Assembly: GCA_002722845.1 (NCBI GenBank)
Contig: PBND01000047.1
Span: 1 to 61,250, forward strand
DNA from: Myxococcales bacterium
Lineage (GTDB): Bacteria > Myxococcota > UBA4151
Direction of reading: 5' to 3'
DNA length: 61,250 nt
The notes under the pieces were generated by a model, which did not search any database, was not told the origin of the DNA, and was given only the letters and a program-made list of their open reading frames with translations. Positions 18,428-27,141 of this stretch are shown here, one piece after another. Numbering within the stretch: the first letter of the stretch is position 1; every line of letters starts with the position of its first letter. A program made the position numbers and the translations under genes.

Positions 18428-19447
18428 GTGGACGTCCAAACCGTCTCGAACTGGCTCGTCAGCCAGAACCTTCAGCACCAATCACTCGAAGTCATGGGCA
18501 AGCAGGCCAGCGGACGGGAGTACTTCCGCGTCCTCGGCAGCGAACAACCGATGGTGGTGATGTACACACCGGTGGAGGAGAAACCGGCAGAGATCGGTGG
18601 TGATGTGGCCGGTGATGACCTGCCCTTTCGCCACGTCCGCAACTGGATGGAAGCCCGTGGTCTGCCTGTCCCCCGAGAATATGTCTGGGATGCCCAGGCG
18701 CGCTTTCTGGCCTTGGAGGACCTGGGGCCACTGACGCTGGAGACGGCCCTGACCGCCAGCGGCCGCAGCATGGAGAGCCTCTATGGCGAAGCTGTGGATC
18801 TGTTGGCTCAACTCCATGAGCGTTGCAAAGACGCGGGCCCCGAGGATCTGCCTGGGCTCGCGAAGCGTTTCGATAAGGACTTTCTTCGCTGGGAGCTCGA
18901 TCACTTTCGCGAATGGCTTATCGACGAGCGGCAGGGTGAGCCCCTGGATAGCGCCGCCCTGCAGACCCTTGAGCCCCTGCTGCAGCGATTGGCCGAAGAG
19001 GTGGCCGCGATTCCGGAAGGCTTTGTCCACAGGGATTACCAGAGTCGTAATCTGATGCTGGCGGAACGAGGTCTCGTGATGTTGGACTTCCAAGATGCCC
19101 TTCGAGGGCCTTGCTGCTACGACTTGGTGGCCTTGTTGCGGGACTCCTATGTGGAGGTTCCCGAGCCTCTGCTGAGCCAATTGATCGAACGCTATCGAAG
19201 CCAACGCACCGGACTCCCCGATGGGGAGACCTTCCGACGCTGGTTCGACGTCAATGCGTTGCAGCGCAAACTCAAGGACGCGGGCCGCTTCGTTTACATC
19301 GATGTGGTTCGGGGTAATCCGGACTTTCTCCCCCATATCCCCCTCTCCTTGAAGTACGTCGATGAAGCCTTTGATCGACTGCCCGATTATGGCGACCTCC
19401 GCCGCCAGGTTGCCCCCCTGGTTCCCGAATTGGTTCAGGAGTTCTAG
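18428..19447 (+). CDS. amgK: Anomeric N-acetylmuramate/N-acetylglucosamine kinase AmgK
   Basis: AmgK phosphorylates MurNAc (and GlcNAc) at the anomeric carbon in the recycling route that bypasses de novo UDP-MurNAc synthesis. The 339-residue protein has the aminoglycoside-phosphotransferase fold: ASGREYFRVLG in the ATP lobe, catalytic GFVHRDYQSRNLML (about residues 198-211) and MLDFQDALRGPCCYDLVALL. The GTG at 18428 is selected because earlier starts lie inside nqrM and translate to unlike sequence. The next gene is MurU, its pathway partner, beginning at the base after the stop. This pairing is the main support for the AmgK call over other phosphotransferases. Confidence 0.9.
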   Translation: MDVQTVSNWLVSQNLQHQSLEVMGKQASGREYFRVLGSEQPMVVMYTPVEEKPAEIGGDVAGDDLPFRHVRNWMEARGLPVPREYVWDAQARFLALEDLGPLTLETALTASGRSMESLYGEAVDLLAQLHERCKDAGPEDLPGLAKRFDKDFLRWELDHFREWLIDERQGEPLDSAALQTLEPLLQRLAEEVAAIPEGFVHRDYQSRNLMLAERGLVMLDFQDALRGPCCYDLVALLRDSYVEVPEPLLSQLIERYRSQRTGLPDGETFRRWFDVNALQRKLKDAGRFVYIDVVRGNPDFLPHIPLSLKYVDEAFDRLPDYGDLRRQVAPLVPELVQEF

Positions 19448-20413
19448 ATGCAGGCCATGATTCTCGCCGCTGGTTTTGGTAGCCGGCTCAAGCCCCTGAC
19501 CAGCCGTGTTCCCAAGGCCCTCGTCGGCTGTGCGGGTATTCGTCTTGTCGACTGCGCGCTCGGTCTCGTGATGAAAGCGGGTATTCGGCGGGTCGTTATC
19601 AATACCCACCATCTCGGCGAAGAGTTGGAACGCCGTTTGAACCACTGGAAGCCAGCCAATATGGAGCTCCTGTGGAGCCATGAAGAGGAGATTCGCGGCA
19701 CCGGCGGTGGTCTACAGGGGGCCCGTCACCACTTCGATGAAACCGTCCTCGTCATCAACGCGGATATCCTCATCGACTTTGATGTGGCCGCCATGACCTA
19801 TGCCCATAAAGCCTCGGGGGCGCTGGCGACGATGGCCCTCCATCCAGCAGACGAGGGGGAAGACCTGGGCGTCGTTCGGACCGACTACAACAACCGGGTG
19901 ACCGATATCATCGGTGGTGTCACGAAGCTCGAAGAAGGGCCCGGCTGGGATCCGGAAGCCACCGGGGCACCGGCCTTATTCAGCGAAAAGGGTAGCCCCC
20001 ATTATTTTCGGGGTGTGCACATGCTTGAGCCGGAGTTTCTCGCTCGGATTCCCGACGATGACTTCAGCTGTATCATCCGAGAAACCTACATTCCGGAAAT
20101 CCACCGGGGCACCCACGTCCAGGGTCACGTGATCCACGGGCGCTGGGCCGATGCGGGTACACCGGAGCGCCTCCTGGCCGCCCATCATCTGTTCTGGCCT
20201 GAGGATGTGGAAGAACCGATCATCGAACAGGGTGCCTATATGGGGCTGAAGACGGAGCTCAAAGGGCGGACCTACGTCTGTGCCGGGGCAAATGTCGGTC
20301 ACAGTTGCATCCTCGAAGACTGCATCGTCCAGCCCGATGCCGTCGTGCCGCCGAAGACCGAGCTCAAGGGGGCGATTATCCACGGCAAACGAGGTCAGCA
20401 CTGGATCCCATGA
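19448..20413 (+). CDS. murU: N-acetylmuramate alpha-1-phosphate uridylyltransferase MurU
   Basis: A nucleotidyltransferase with the signature AMILAAGFGSRLKPLT followed by PKALV (residues 3-26), the metal-binding NADILIDFD at about residue 100, and a C-terminal segment with hexapeptide-like turns (about 260-315, including an HSCILEDCIV element). MurU turns MurNAc-1-phosphate and UTP into UDP-MurNAc, the step after AmgK. At 321 residues it is longer than the roughly 220-residue Pseudomonas enzyme because of that C-terminal left-handed-helix-like extension, a feature otherwise seen in glucose- or mannose-1-phosphate pyrophosphorylases; a wider sugar range is therefore possible. It is tightly coupled to amgK. 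Confidence 0.85.
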   Translation: MQAMILAAGFGSRLKPLTSRVPKALVGCAGIRLVDCALGLVMKAGIRRVVINTHHLGEELERRLNHWKPANMELLWSHEEEIRGTGGGLQGARHHFDETVLVINADILIDFDVAAMTYAHKASGALATMALHPADEGEDLGVVRTDYNNRVTDIIGGVTKLEEGPGWDPEATGAPALFSEKGSPHYFRGVHMLEPEFLARIPDDDFSCIIRETYIPEIHRGTHVQGHVIHGRWADAGTPERLLAAHHLFWPEDVEEPIIEQGAYMGLKTELKGRTYVCAGANVGHSCILEDCIVQPDAVVPPKTELKGAIIHGKRGQHWIP

Positions 20414-21291
20414 GCCAAGCGCTTGCCAGCCTGAGCATCGACCTCGATGGGATTCGCCATTACCGGGCCATCCATGGCCTACCGCCCCGCTCAGGCCCAG
20501 ACCCTTTCCTCACCGAGGGCTTGGATCGATTCCTTGAACTCTGCGAGCGCTTTGCCATCCCGGCGACCCTCTTCGTCGTCACCGAAGATTTGGCCGATGA
20601 CGACTTCGCCCGTCGCATTCGCAAAGCGGCCAAGGCCGGCCATGAAATCGCCAGTCACAGTCACCGCCATGATTACGATTTCTCCCAACACAGCCCAGCG
20701 GAAATTCAGGCGGAACTGCACCGCTCACGAGAGGCCATACGGCGCGTCACTCGAAAGCTCCCTCGGGGCTTTCGAGCCCCCGGCTACAACCTCAGTCCGG
20801 CCCTGGTGGATGCCTTAGCGAAGGTTGGTTTCACCTACGACAGCTCCATGCTCCCAAGCCCATTGTATTGGGCAGCCCGAGCCGCCGTGATCTCCGGTAA
20901 GTCTCTCACGGACCGCCCCAGCGCGAGCCTCATCGGCCGACCCAATGATTTTATCGGCGATGGTCGGCCCCACCGCTTCGACAACGGACTCCTGGAGTTG
21001 CCCATGACCGGGGCGCTGGGGATCCCATGGATTGGCAGCCTCGTGGTCACCAGCCCCCTGGGCTCTTTGATTACCCGGACTGTCGCCACCCGGACCGAGC
21101 CCATCGACCTGGAACTTCATCCCATTGATTTGACCTCTTCTGACCAGGTCGAAGCTGAACTCGTCGCGGTCCGAAGAGACCTTCAGGTCCCCGTCGCTCG
21201 GCGGCAACGACGCCTTGAAAAAACCCTGCAGAAGTTGGTCCGCAACCGGCGTTTTCGCACCCTCAGTGACGTGGCCGAGACCTGCCCGTGA
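20410..21291 (+). CDS. Polysaccharide deacetylase (NodB domain)
   Basis: Metal-dependent carbohydrate esterase-4 family, 293 residues, no signal peptide, so probably cytoplasmic. Motif 1 is SIDLDGIRHY near the N-terminus in place of the usual TFDDG, motif 2 is SHSHRHDYDF (H-S-x-x-H zinc ligands) and motif 3 is RGFRAPGYN. This pattern is like the subgroup that acts on lipid-linked or nucleotide-linked sugars during surface polysaccharide synthesis (PuuE/HpnK-type) rather than on extracellular chitin. The ATG at 20410 overlaps the murU stop by four bases (ATGA). The substrate is not known; the context suggests an N-acetylated amino sugar. Confidence 0.85.
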   Translation: MSQALASLSIDLDGIRHYRAIHGLPPRSGPDPFLTEGLDRFLELCERFAIPATLFVVTEDLADDDFARRIRKAAKAGHEIASHSHRHDYDFSQHSPAEIQAELHRSREAIRRVTRKLPRGFRAPGYNLSPALVDALAKVGFTYDSSMLPSPLYWAARAAVISGKSLTDRPSASLIGRPNDFIGDGRPHRFDNGLLELPMTGALGIPWIGSLVVTSPLGSLITRTVATRTEPIDLELHPIDLTSSDQVEAELVAVRRDLQVPVARRQRRLEKTLQKLVRNRRFRTLSDVAETCP

Positions 21292-22097
21292 ACAAGATCC
21301 GGGAACTGAGAAATACCCTGCGCGAGCGCGTAAACAGCCTGCAGCAGCCAGATCTCAATGAGTTCGGCCAGGACCCTTTCGGTTTCGAGCCGGCTTTTCT
21401 GCCGAAAGCAGCCTGCTATTTGGCCTATCTGTACAAAAACTATTTTCGCACGCTCAATCACGGCTTGGAACGCCTGCCCGATGGCCCCTTCATGGTCGTC
21501 TCCAATCACACGGGCCAGATTCCCATCGATGCGGGCATGATCTTCATGAGCCTGCTGCTCGATAAACCGAAGCCACTCCTGCTGCGGGCGATGGTCGATC
21601 ACTTCGTGGGGGGTATTCCCTTCGTCGGCAATCTGCTCGATCGCTGTGGGCAGGTGGCCGGAACCCCTGAAAATGCAGACTACCTCCTCAGCAGAGGCCA
21701 GTCCTTATTGATCTTTCCGGAAGGGACTCGGGGCATCAATAAACCCTACTCCCAAGCCTATGAGGTCCAAGAGTTTGGTCAGGGATTCTTACGATTGGCC
21801 GTGGCCCACGGCCTACCCATTGTCCCCGTGGCTGTGGTCGGCTGTGAGGAGATGCTTCCGAGCGCCGGCAACATCAAATGGCTTGGCCGCATGTTTGGCC
21901 TGCCCCAAATGCCCATGCTGATGACGCCCCTCCCCCTTCCGGCCCGCCTGCATTTGCATTGGGGTGACCCAATGGTCTTCGAGGCCCGGCCGGATGATGA
22001 TGACGAGATCATCGAGCCGATGGTCAACGAGGTGCGCGAGCGTATCATCGAACTCGTCGAGCACGGACTCTCGGCCCGAACAGGGGTCTTCGACTGA
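21288..22097 (+). CDS. PlsC-like acyltransferase
   Basis: A 269-residue acyltransferase with the glycerolipid-acyltransferase motifs: block I SNHTGQIPID (with His and Asp further apart than the classical HX4D), block III IFPEGTRGINK and block IV region GLPIVPVAVVG. Such enzymes load fatty acids on lysophosphatidate or other hydroxylated acceptors at the inner membrane. It begins with a GTG overlapping the deacetylase stop (GTGA) and ends by sharing a base with the next ATG. The altered spacing in block I puts it among the broader lysophospholipid/haemolysin-type acyltransferases, so the acceptor could be an unusual lipid or a sugar made by this operon. Confidence 0.85.
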   Translation: MNKIRELRNTLRERVNSLQQPDLNEFGQDPFGFEPAFLPKAACYLAYLYKNYFRTLNHGLERLPDGPFMVVSNHTGQIPIDAGMIFMSLLLDKPKPLLLRAMVDHFVGGIPFVGNLLDRCGQVAGTPENADYLLSRGQSLLIFPEGTRGINKPYSQAYEVQEFGQGFLRLAVAHGLPIVPVAVVGCEEMLPSAGNIKWLGRMFGLPQMPMLMTPLPLPARLHLHWGDPMVFEARPDDDDEIIEPMVNEVRERIIELVEHGLSARTGVFD

Positions 22098-23032
22098 TGG
22101 CCAAACAACGCCAAAAGATCCTCGTTACCGGTGCCCGCAGACCCGTGGCTCAACGTCTGATTCGGATGCTCCATCGGCATTCCAAGGTGGTTGCGGTCGA
22201 CCGCCGCACCCCGAAGCACCTGCCGGTCGATGTGCGCTGTGAGGCTGTCGATCTACGGCGCCGGGCCCTCGACCACCTCTTTCGACGCCACCGCTTCGAT
22301 GCCATCATCCACGCCGGCACGCTGACCAACCTTCGGGCCGGGGAGAGCCTGCACCACGCCTACAACGTCGTCGCCGTCAATCGCCTCCTCAAGTTGGCTG
22401 TCAAAAAGGGCGTCTCGAAGGTGATCATCCTCTCTAGTGCCGAACTCTATGGGCACCGGCCCGCCAACACCGTGTTCCTGAGCGAGGATGCCCCCCTGCT
22501 GGCTGGGGAGCGCTTCGCCGCTTGGCGAGACTTGGTGCAAATGGACCTCGCAGGCTGTGTGACCGCCTGGCGAGAGCCGGCGACGGAAGTGGTGGTGGCC
22601 CGGCCCGTCAATGTGGTCGGCTCAGGGATTGAGTCGATGGCGATGCGCTATCTCGGACGCCCCCGGGTTCCCGTCGTCATGGGCTTCGACCCACAAGTTC
22701 AACTCATCCATATCGAGGATTTCTGCAGCGCGATCCAAGCCCTCCTCGCCCCCGGTGTGCGAGGCGCGGTGAACATCGCCGGCCCACCACCTGTGCGCAT
22801 CTCTCAAGCGCTGACGTTTCTTGGCCGCAAGCGTGTTCCCATTCCTCGGACGGCTTTGACCTTGGCCTTAAAAAGCGCCTGGCCCATGCGGGCCACCGGC
22901 TTTCGGGAAGAGGAACTCGACCTGATTCAGTACAGTTGCATCGTCAGCGATGCCCACCTGCGAGAGGCTACCGGTTTTCGCCCAGCCTATACGCTCAAGG
23001 ACACACTGCGAGGCGTCGACGAGACCTATTAA
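22097..23032 (+). CDS. NAD-dependent epimerase/dehydratase-like SDR protein
   Basis: An extended short-chain dehydrogenase of 311 residues. The nucleotide-binding start KILVTGARRPVAQRLI has an altered glycine motif (GxxxPVA instead of GxxGxxG). An SSAELYGH segment resembles the catalytic SSxxxYG of sugar epimerases, but the following YxxxK motif is replaced (RFAAWRDLVQMD where YxxxK is expected), so catalysis may be altered or absent. It is the last gene of the overlapping series that begins at apbE or nqrM, and its stop overlaps that of the convergent CorC gene. Candidate roles are sugar-nucleotide or sterol-type oxidation, or a structural NAD-binding protein. Confidence 0.78.
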   Translation: MAKQRQKILVTGARRPVAQRLIRMLHRHSKVVAVDRRTPKHLPVDVRCEAVDLRRRALDHLFRRHRFDAIIHAGTLTNLRAGESLHHAYNVVAVNRLLKLAVKKGVSKVIILSSAELYGHRPANTVFLSEDAPLLAGERFAAWRDLVQMDLAGCVTAWREPATEVVVARPVNVVGSGIESMAMRYLGRPRVPVVMGFDPQVQLIHIEDFCSAIQALLAPGVRGAVNIAGPPPVRISQALTFLGRKRVPIPRTALTLALKSAWPMRATGFREEELDLIQYSCIVSDAHLREATGFRPAYTLKDTLRGVDETY

Positions 23033-24324
23033 CCGCTTTGACTCACCTCGATAGCGGTCGTTTCACCGGTCATTTCTTGCTCGTCCATTCGCCGAATCTT
23101 CACCCGGACCGCCCGGGTTTCGTCGGTCTCTTCGACGATGAACTCAAACACGTCGACGGTCACAACATCACCGACCTCGGGAATTCGGTCCAACTGGGTG
23201 ATCAGCAGGCCGGCGAGTGAGTCATACTCTTCCGAGTCGGGGAAGTCGTGGCCCAGCTTATCCCCCAAGTCATTCATCTTCGTCTTGGCATCAACTTCCC
23301 AGCAATCGGGAGACACCACGATCACGGACTCTTCTTCGTCCTCGTCTCGGATCTCGCCAACGATCATCTCGAGGATGTCTTCCATACCGATGCAGCCGGC
23401 CGTGCCACCATACTCATCGGTGACGACAGCAAAGCGTTGGCGATTGAGTTGAAACTCCCGGAGTAAGGCGTCGACCCGTTGGAGCTCGCTGACGAAGACG
23501 GACTTCCGCATCAGGTCTTCCGCCTTCGCACCCTCCGGCTTACGAATGATGTCGCGGATGAAGACGACGCCGACGATGTCATCGATATCCTTACCCACCA
23601 CCGGCAGCCTGCTGTGCCCCTCGTCGGCATAGAGCGCGAGGATGTCTTCCCGAGAAGTCTCTCCAGTCACCGTCACCAGCTCGGTGCGTGGGGTCATCGC
23701 CTCCCGAACGGCTTTCTCGTCGAGATCCAAGACTTGGTTGATGAGTTGGCCTGCATGGGCATCGAGATCGCCACTCTGCTGGCTCTGGGCGATCAAGTGT
23801 TCCAACTCGGCTTCAGTGACGGATTCTACCGTGTTCAGATCCCAGCCACCGAGGTTGATGATCTTGCGCGTCGTGCCCTCAAGGACACGAGTGACGGGGT
23901 AGAGAATGTAGTAGACCGGAATCAGAATATACATGAGCCGGGGCGCCAAGCGACTTGCATGGGCCTGGGCGAAAGCCTTGGGCGTAATCTCGCCGAAGAC
24001 CAGAACGATCAGCGTCAAGATACCTACGGTGACCCCCAGGATCTGGGGACTTCCTGGTGAGATCCGCTGGGCGATGGCACCGGCCATGGCCGAGGCCATG
24101 ATATTGACGATATTGTTCGCCACAAGGATCGCAGTCAGCACACGCAAACGCTGCTGATACCAGAGCTTAAGTGTCGTGCGCCCCTCGTCAATCAGCGTCT
24201 TCGTCTTGGCCTCTGATAGGGAAACCAGTGCATTCTCAGAACCTGAGAAAAGGGCGCTTCCCATCAAACAGATAAAGAGGGTGACCACCTCATTGAGAGA
24301 AACCACGCCGATGGTCAGTTCCAT
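23029..24324 (-). CDS. CNNM/CorC-type transporter-associated protein with CBS domains
   Basis: Family: haemolysin C/CorC (CNNM) proteins involved in Mg2+/Co2+ homeostasis or efflux. Three to four membrane segments (DUF21, residues about 8-150, including FSGSENALVSLSE, the CNNM pore hallmark) precede a CBS pair (about 200-330, with EGHSRLPVVG and DEYGGTAGCIG) and the C-terminal CorC_HlyC domain (about 345-420). The 431-residue length is normal. ATG at 24324 with GAGGG upstream. The sequence MTPRTELV at the start of the CBS region is a well-conserved family signature. No partner gene is adjacent; its stop overlaps the SDR gene stop by four bases. Confidence 0.93.
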   Translation of the reverse strand: MELTIGVVSLNEVVTLFICLMGSALFSGSENALVSLSEAKTKTLIDEGRTTLKLWYQQRLRVLTAILVANNIVNIMASAMAGAIAQRISPGSPQILGVTVGILTLIVLVFGEITPKAFAQAHASRLAPRLMYILIPVYYILYPVTRVLEGTTRKIINLGGWDLNTVESVTEAELEHLIAQSQQSGDLDAHAGQLINQVLDLDEKAVREAMTPRTELVTVTGETSREDILALYADEGHSRLPVVGKDIDDIVGVVFIRDIIRKPEGAKAEDLMRKSVFVSELQRVDALLREFQLNRQRFAVVTDEYGGTAGCIGMEDILEMIVGEIRDEDEEESVIVVSPDCWEVDAKTKMNDLGDKLGHDFPDSEEYDSLAGLLITQLDRIPEVGDVVTVDVFEFIVEETDETRAVRVKIRRMDEQEMTGETTAIEVSQSG

Positions 24325-24558
24325 AGACCGGCCCTCTTCGGTGGAGTGCTTGAGATGATGTCACGGGGATCGCCGGGCTGATCTGGGTCAGGTTCCGCCG
24401 ATCCGGGGGAAGGTCGCTCGTTCAAAGAGGGATCGTTTCTCCGCTGGTACCGCTCTGTTGTAATACCGGGAACGAAGGGCCGCAAGTCTTCGGATCGGTG
24501 GAATCGTCGAAAATCACACAACGACGAAGATGGGGAGGGCTTCCGGCTGCCGCCCAGG
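24325..24558. other. Intergenic region without a recognised gene
   Basis: 234 bases between the bi-domain dehydrogenase stop and the CorC start, both on the minus strand. A reading frame on the minus strand stays open across it and ends over the CorC start, but its predicted protein is unlike any family I know and part of it is the shadow of the dehydrogenase. No clear terminator or promoter was found. Confidence 0.5.
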
Positions 24559-26685
24559 CTACTCGGCCCCGCCTCGCATGCTCCGGACCGCAGCGAGACA
24601 GACCCGGGTGGTCTGGATGGCCCGTTCGAAGTCTGCCTGGCGAGCTTCGAGGTCCTCACCTCGGCAAGCGGCGACGAAACGCTGCATTTGGCGACGCTGT
24701 CCCTTGTCCTGGGCCCCGCTGGTCGCTTTTGCTTTGCCGCCTTCGAAAAAGGTGAGCTTCTTGAAGTCATCGATCACCGCCGACACGCCGCCGCCGAAGA
24801 CCTCAACGAGCTCTTTGCCAAGGCCCAAGCCGCCACTGCCACTGTAGCTAATACTCGCGACCCCACCGCCGTCGGTCTTGAGGCTGATGACAAAATCATC
24901 CCAGGCTTGAACCGAGCGCCCTGGGGCCGGTGCCCCGGAACAACTCACCTCGACGGGCTCGCCTCCTAAAAGTCGAAGGGCGAGATCGACAAAGTGACAA
25001 CCTTCACCCAGAAGGCGACCGCCGCCACTCTCCAAATCATGTAACCAGTGATCCGCCGGCAACTGGCCCGCATTCACACGAATCTGCACCAAGTTGATGC
25101 TGGTCCCCATGCGATGGAGGATGGCCTCTGTCAGCGGTGCATGGCTCCGATTAAACCCAACCATCGCCACCCGACCGGCCCCACGCCAGGCCGTCTCAAC
25201 CGTCTCGAGTTGTGCTTCGGTCAGCGCCAGCGGCTTCTCGACGAACAGGTGTTTGCCGTGGCGCAACACAGCCTCGCCAAAGCGAGCATGGCTACCATGG
25301 CGGGTCCCGACAAGGACCGCATCCAAGGCCTCGGTCGCCAACACATCATCTGCGCTGCCAAGGACTGCGCCAATGCCGAACCGGCTCGCAACCCCCGGGG
25401 CCGTGAAGCCACTCCCCGTCGCCATCGCCGAAAGCTGAAGCTCCGGAAGGGATGCGAGTATCGGCAAGAGGACATCCTGCACGTAACTCCCCGCGCCGAT
25501 GAGGCCAAGATGCACCCTTCCTTGGACCACTTCGATCGCTTCCTGGGCCACAAAAGGTGCCGCCTCGGAACGGTAATCCAAGCAGATGGCGCAACTCCAA
25601 CCACCCCCGTCGAGCAATTCGTAAGCAGACTCGACGTCGGCAAAGTCGAAGCGATGGGTGATCAAGTCGTCGAGCTGCAAACGCCCGTCGGCCGCGAGGG
25701 CCAACACGCTCTCCATGTTCCGACGCTCTGTCCAACGGACATAAGCGTAAGGGTAGTCGAGACCACCTTCCTCGTAGCTTGCGTCGTAGCGCCCCGGGCC
25801 ATAGGAGCAACTGAGCTTGAAGTTGATCTCCTTCAAATAGAAGGGCTCCCTGGGCAAATCCATCCCCACGGCGCCGACCACAACGATCGTGCCCCGCTGC
25901 CGACACCACTCGGCGGCCTCGACCACCGGGTCGCTGCTGCGGGTCGCCGCACAGACCAAAATGCCGTCAGCACCCTGGCCGTGACTCCCCTGGGCAATCG
26001 CTTCGGCGAGCTGGGTCTTCTGGTCACCGCTGTAGACCTCAAGGCCGTGGTCCTGGGCCAGCGCGACAGCGTCTGGATTTAAGTCAACACAGAGGACCTT
26101 CACTCCGCTGGCGACCAAAATACGGGCTGTCATCTGACCCACGAGCCCTAATCCGACGACCACCGCCAGTTCGCCGACCTTCAAATCCGCCTGGCGAACG
26201 CCCTGCATCGCGATGGCGCCGATGGTGGTCAAAGCTGCTGTGTCGAGCCCCAGACCTTCTGGTACCTTCGCACAAAGATTGGCTGGAACCCGAGCCACCT
26301 GCCCATGGACCGCGTAGCCCACACCGCCGCAGGCCACGGAATCGCCGACGGACAGGCCGTGAACATTGGCCCCGACGGCTTGGACAATCCCGGAGGCCGA
26401 GTAACCCATAGGATCCCAAGCATCCAGCCGGCCCTTCACCATGCGATAGGTCTCGGCCAAGCCCCGAGTGCGAGCCGCCTGAAGGACCTTTTTGACCAGG
26501 TCCGGTCGTTGTTTGGCTTTGCCCATGAGGCTGGCCTTCGCAGCCTGAACGGTGCTGCGCTCCGTCCCCGGCGAAATCACCGAATGGGCGATATGGACCA
26601 ACACGTCGTTGGCACCGCAGCGGGGTGGTGGGCTGTCTTCGAGACGCAAGGTCCCGTGTCGCTTGTTCTGAAGCAGTATCTTCAT
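24559..26685 (-). CDS. Bi-domain oxidoreductase: MDR dehydrogenase fused to Gfo/Idh/MocA
   Basis: The 708-residue protein joins a zinc-type medium-chain dehydrogenase half (about 1-380: SPGTERSTV, GYSASGIVQAVG, VVGLGLVGQMTA) to a Gfo/Idh/MocA sugar or inositol oxidoreductase half (about 390-700: LGLIGAGSY, FVEKPLALTE, LLGEGCHFVDLALRLLGG). In the first half the usual catalytic zinc cysteine is replaced by the SPGTE loop, as in the rest of this fusion family, so zinc catalysis is unlikely there. Such fusions typically lie in polysaccharide or nucleotide-sugar loci. Here it starts one base after the queF stop and is probably cotranscribed with it. The substrate is unknown. Confidence 0.88.
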   Translation of the reverse strand: MKILLQNKRHGTLRLEDSPPPRCGANDVLVHIAHSVISPGTERSTVQAAKASLMGKAKQRPDLVKKVLQAARTRGLAETYRMVKGRLDAWDPMGYSASGIVQAVGANVHGLSVGDSVACGGVGYAVHGQVARVPANLCAKVPEGLGLDTAALTTIGAIAMQGVRQADLKVGELAVVVGLGLVGQMTARILVASGVKVLCVDLNPDAVALAQDHGLEVYSGDQKTQLAEAIAQGSHGQGADGILVCAATRSSDPVVEAAEWCRQRGTIVVVGAVGMDLPREPFYLKEINFKLSCSYGPGRYDASYEEGGLDYPYAYVRWTERRNMESVLALAADGRLQLDDLITHRFDFADVESAYELLDGGGWSCAICLDYRSEAAPFVAQEAIEVVQGRVHLGLIGAGSYVQDVLLPILASLPELQLSAMATGSGFTAPGVASRFGIGAVLGSADDVLATEALDAVLVGTRHGSHARFGEAVLRHGKHLFVEKPLALTEAQLETVETAWRGAGRVAMVGFNRSHAPLTEAILHRMGTSINLVQIRVNAGQLPADHWLHDLESGGGRLLGEGCHFVDLALRLLGGEPVEVSCSGAPAPGRSVQAWDDFVISLKTDGGGVASISYSGSGGLGLGKELVEVFGGGVSAVIDDFKKLTFFEGGKAKATSGAQDKGQRRQMQRFVAACRGEDLEARQADFERAIQTTRVCLAAVRSMRGGAE

Positions 26686-26686
26686 C

Positions 26687-27091
26687 TCAGCTGACCGTAT
26701 TGAGACCGGATAGTCGGTGACGAGGTGGAAGCAGGGATGAGTCGCCGTGGCGCGCGACCACCGTGGTGGTCAGTCCACCGCGGATGTTGAAGACCCCTTC
26801 TAGTTCCATGGCCCTCGGTGACAGTTCGGTCACCAGATCGTCGAGGATCCGGTTGGTCACGTCTTCGTGGAAATGCCCTTCGTCGCGAAAGCTCCAAAAA
26901 TACAACTTGAGGCTCTTCAACTCGACGCAGCGCAGAGCTGGAACGTAGCGCAAACGGAAGACCGCGAAATCAGGTTGGCCGGTCTTCGGGCACAGACAGG
27001 TAAACTCGGGGCAAAGGATCTCCACCTCGTAGTCCCGCCCGGGGTTTGGGTTATCGAAGGATTCGAGTTCTCGGTTCGGCTGAGTCGTCAT
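26687..27091 (-). CDS. queF: NADPH-dependent preQ0 reductase QueF
   Basis: QueF reduces 7-cyano-7-deazaguanine (preQ0) to preQ1 in queuosine synthesis. The 134-residue monomodular T-fold protein has [12 protein letters not shown] with nucleophile Cys34 and Asp41, the QueF signature [14 protein letters not shown] (Glu57 binds the base) and GHFHE. I use the ATG at 27091; earlier in-frame starts extend the protein by 23 residues with no similarity. The unimodular length fits the Bacillus type. It lies upstream of the bi-domain dehydrogenase; the queuosine-precursor transporter YhhQ is encoded elsewhere in the window (36872). Confidence 0.95.
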   Translation of the reverse strand: MTTQPNRELESFDNPNPGRDYEVEILCPEFTCLCPKTGQPDFAVFRLRYVPALRCVELKSLKLYFWSFRDEGHFHEDVTNRILDDLVTELSPRAMELEGVFNIRGGLTTTVVARHGDSSLLPPRHRLSGLNTVS

Positions 27092-27141
27092 GGCGGGGGG
27101 CTTTTGGCGCGCATGGGGGTCGGTAGCAAGGCTAGATTGGC

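Noticed and set aside
18482-19681. Minus-strand ORF of 399 residues opposite amgK/murU
   Set aside because: The plus strand encodes clear AmgK and MurU motifs; the antisense translation matches nothing known.
24315-24770. Minus-strand frame across the CorC upstream gap as a separate gene
   Set aside because: Part is a shadow of the dehydrogenase, no start with a ribosome binding site in the gap and no recognisable protein.
25048-26082. Plus-strand ORF of 344 residues over the bi-domain dehydrogenase
   Set aside because: Antisense shadow; the minus strand has two clear enzyme folds.
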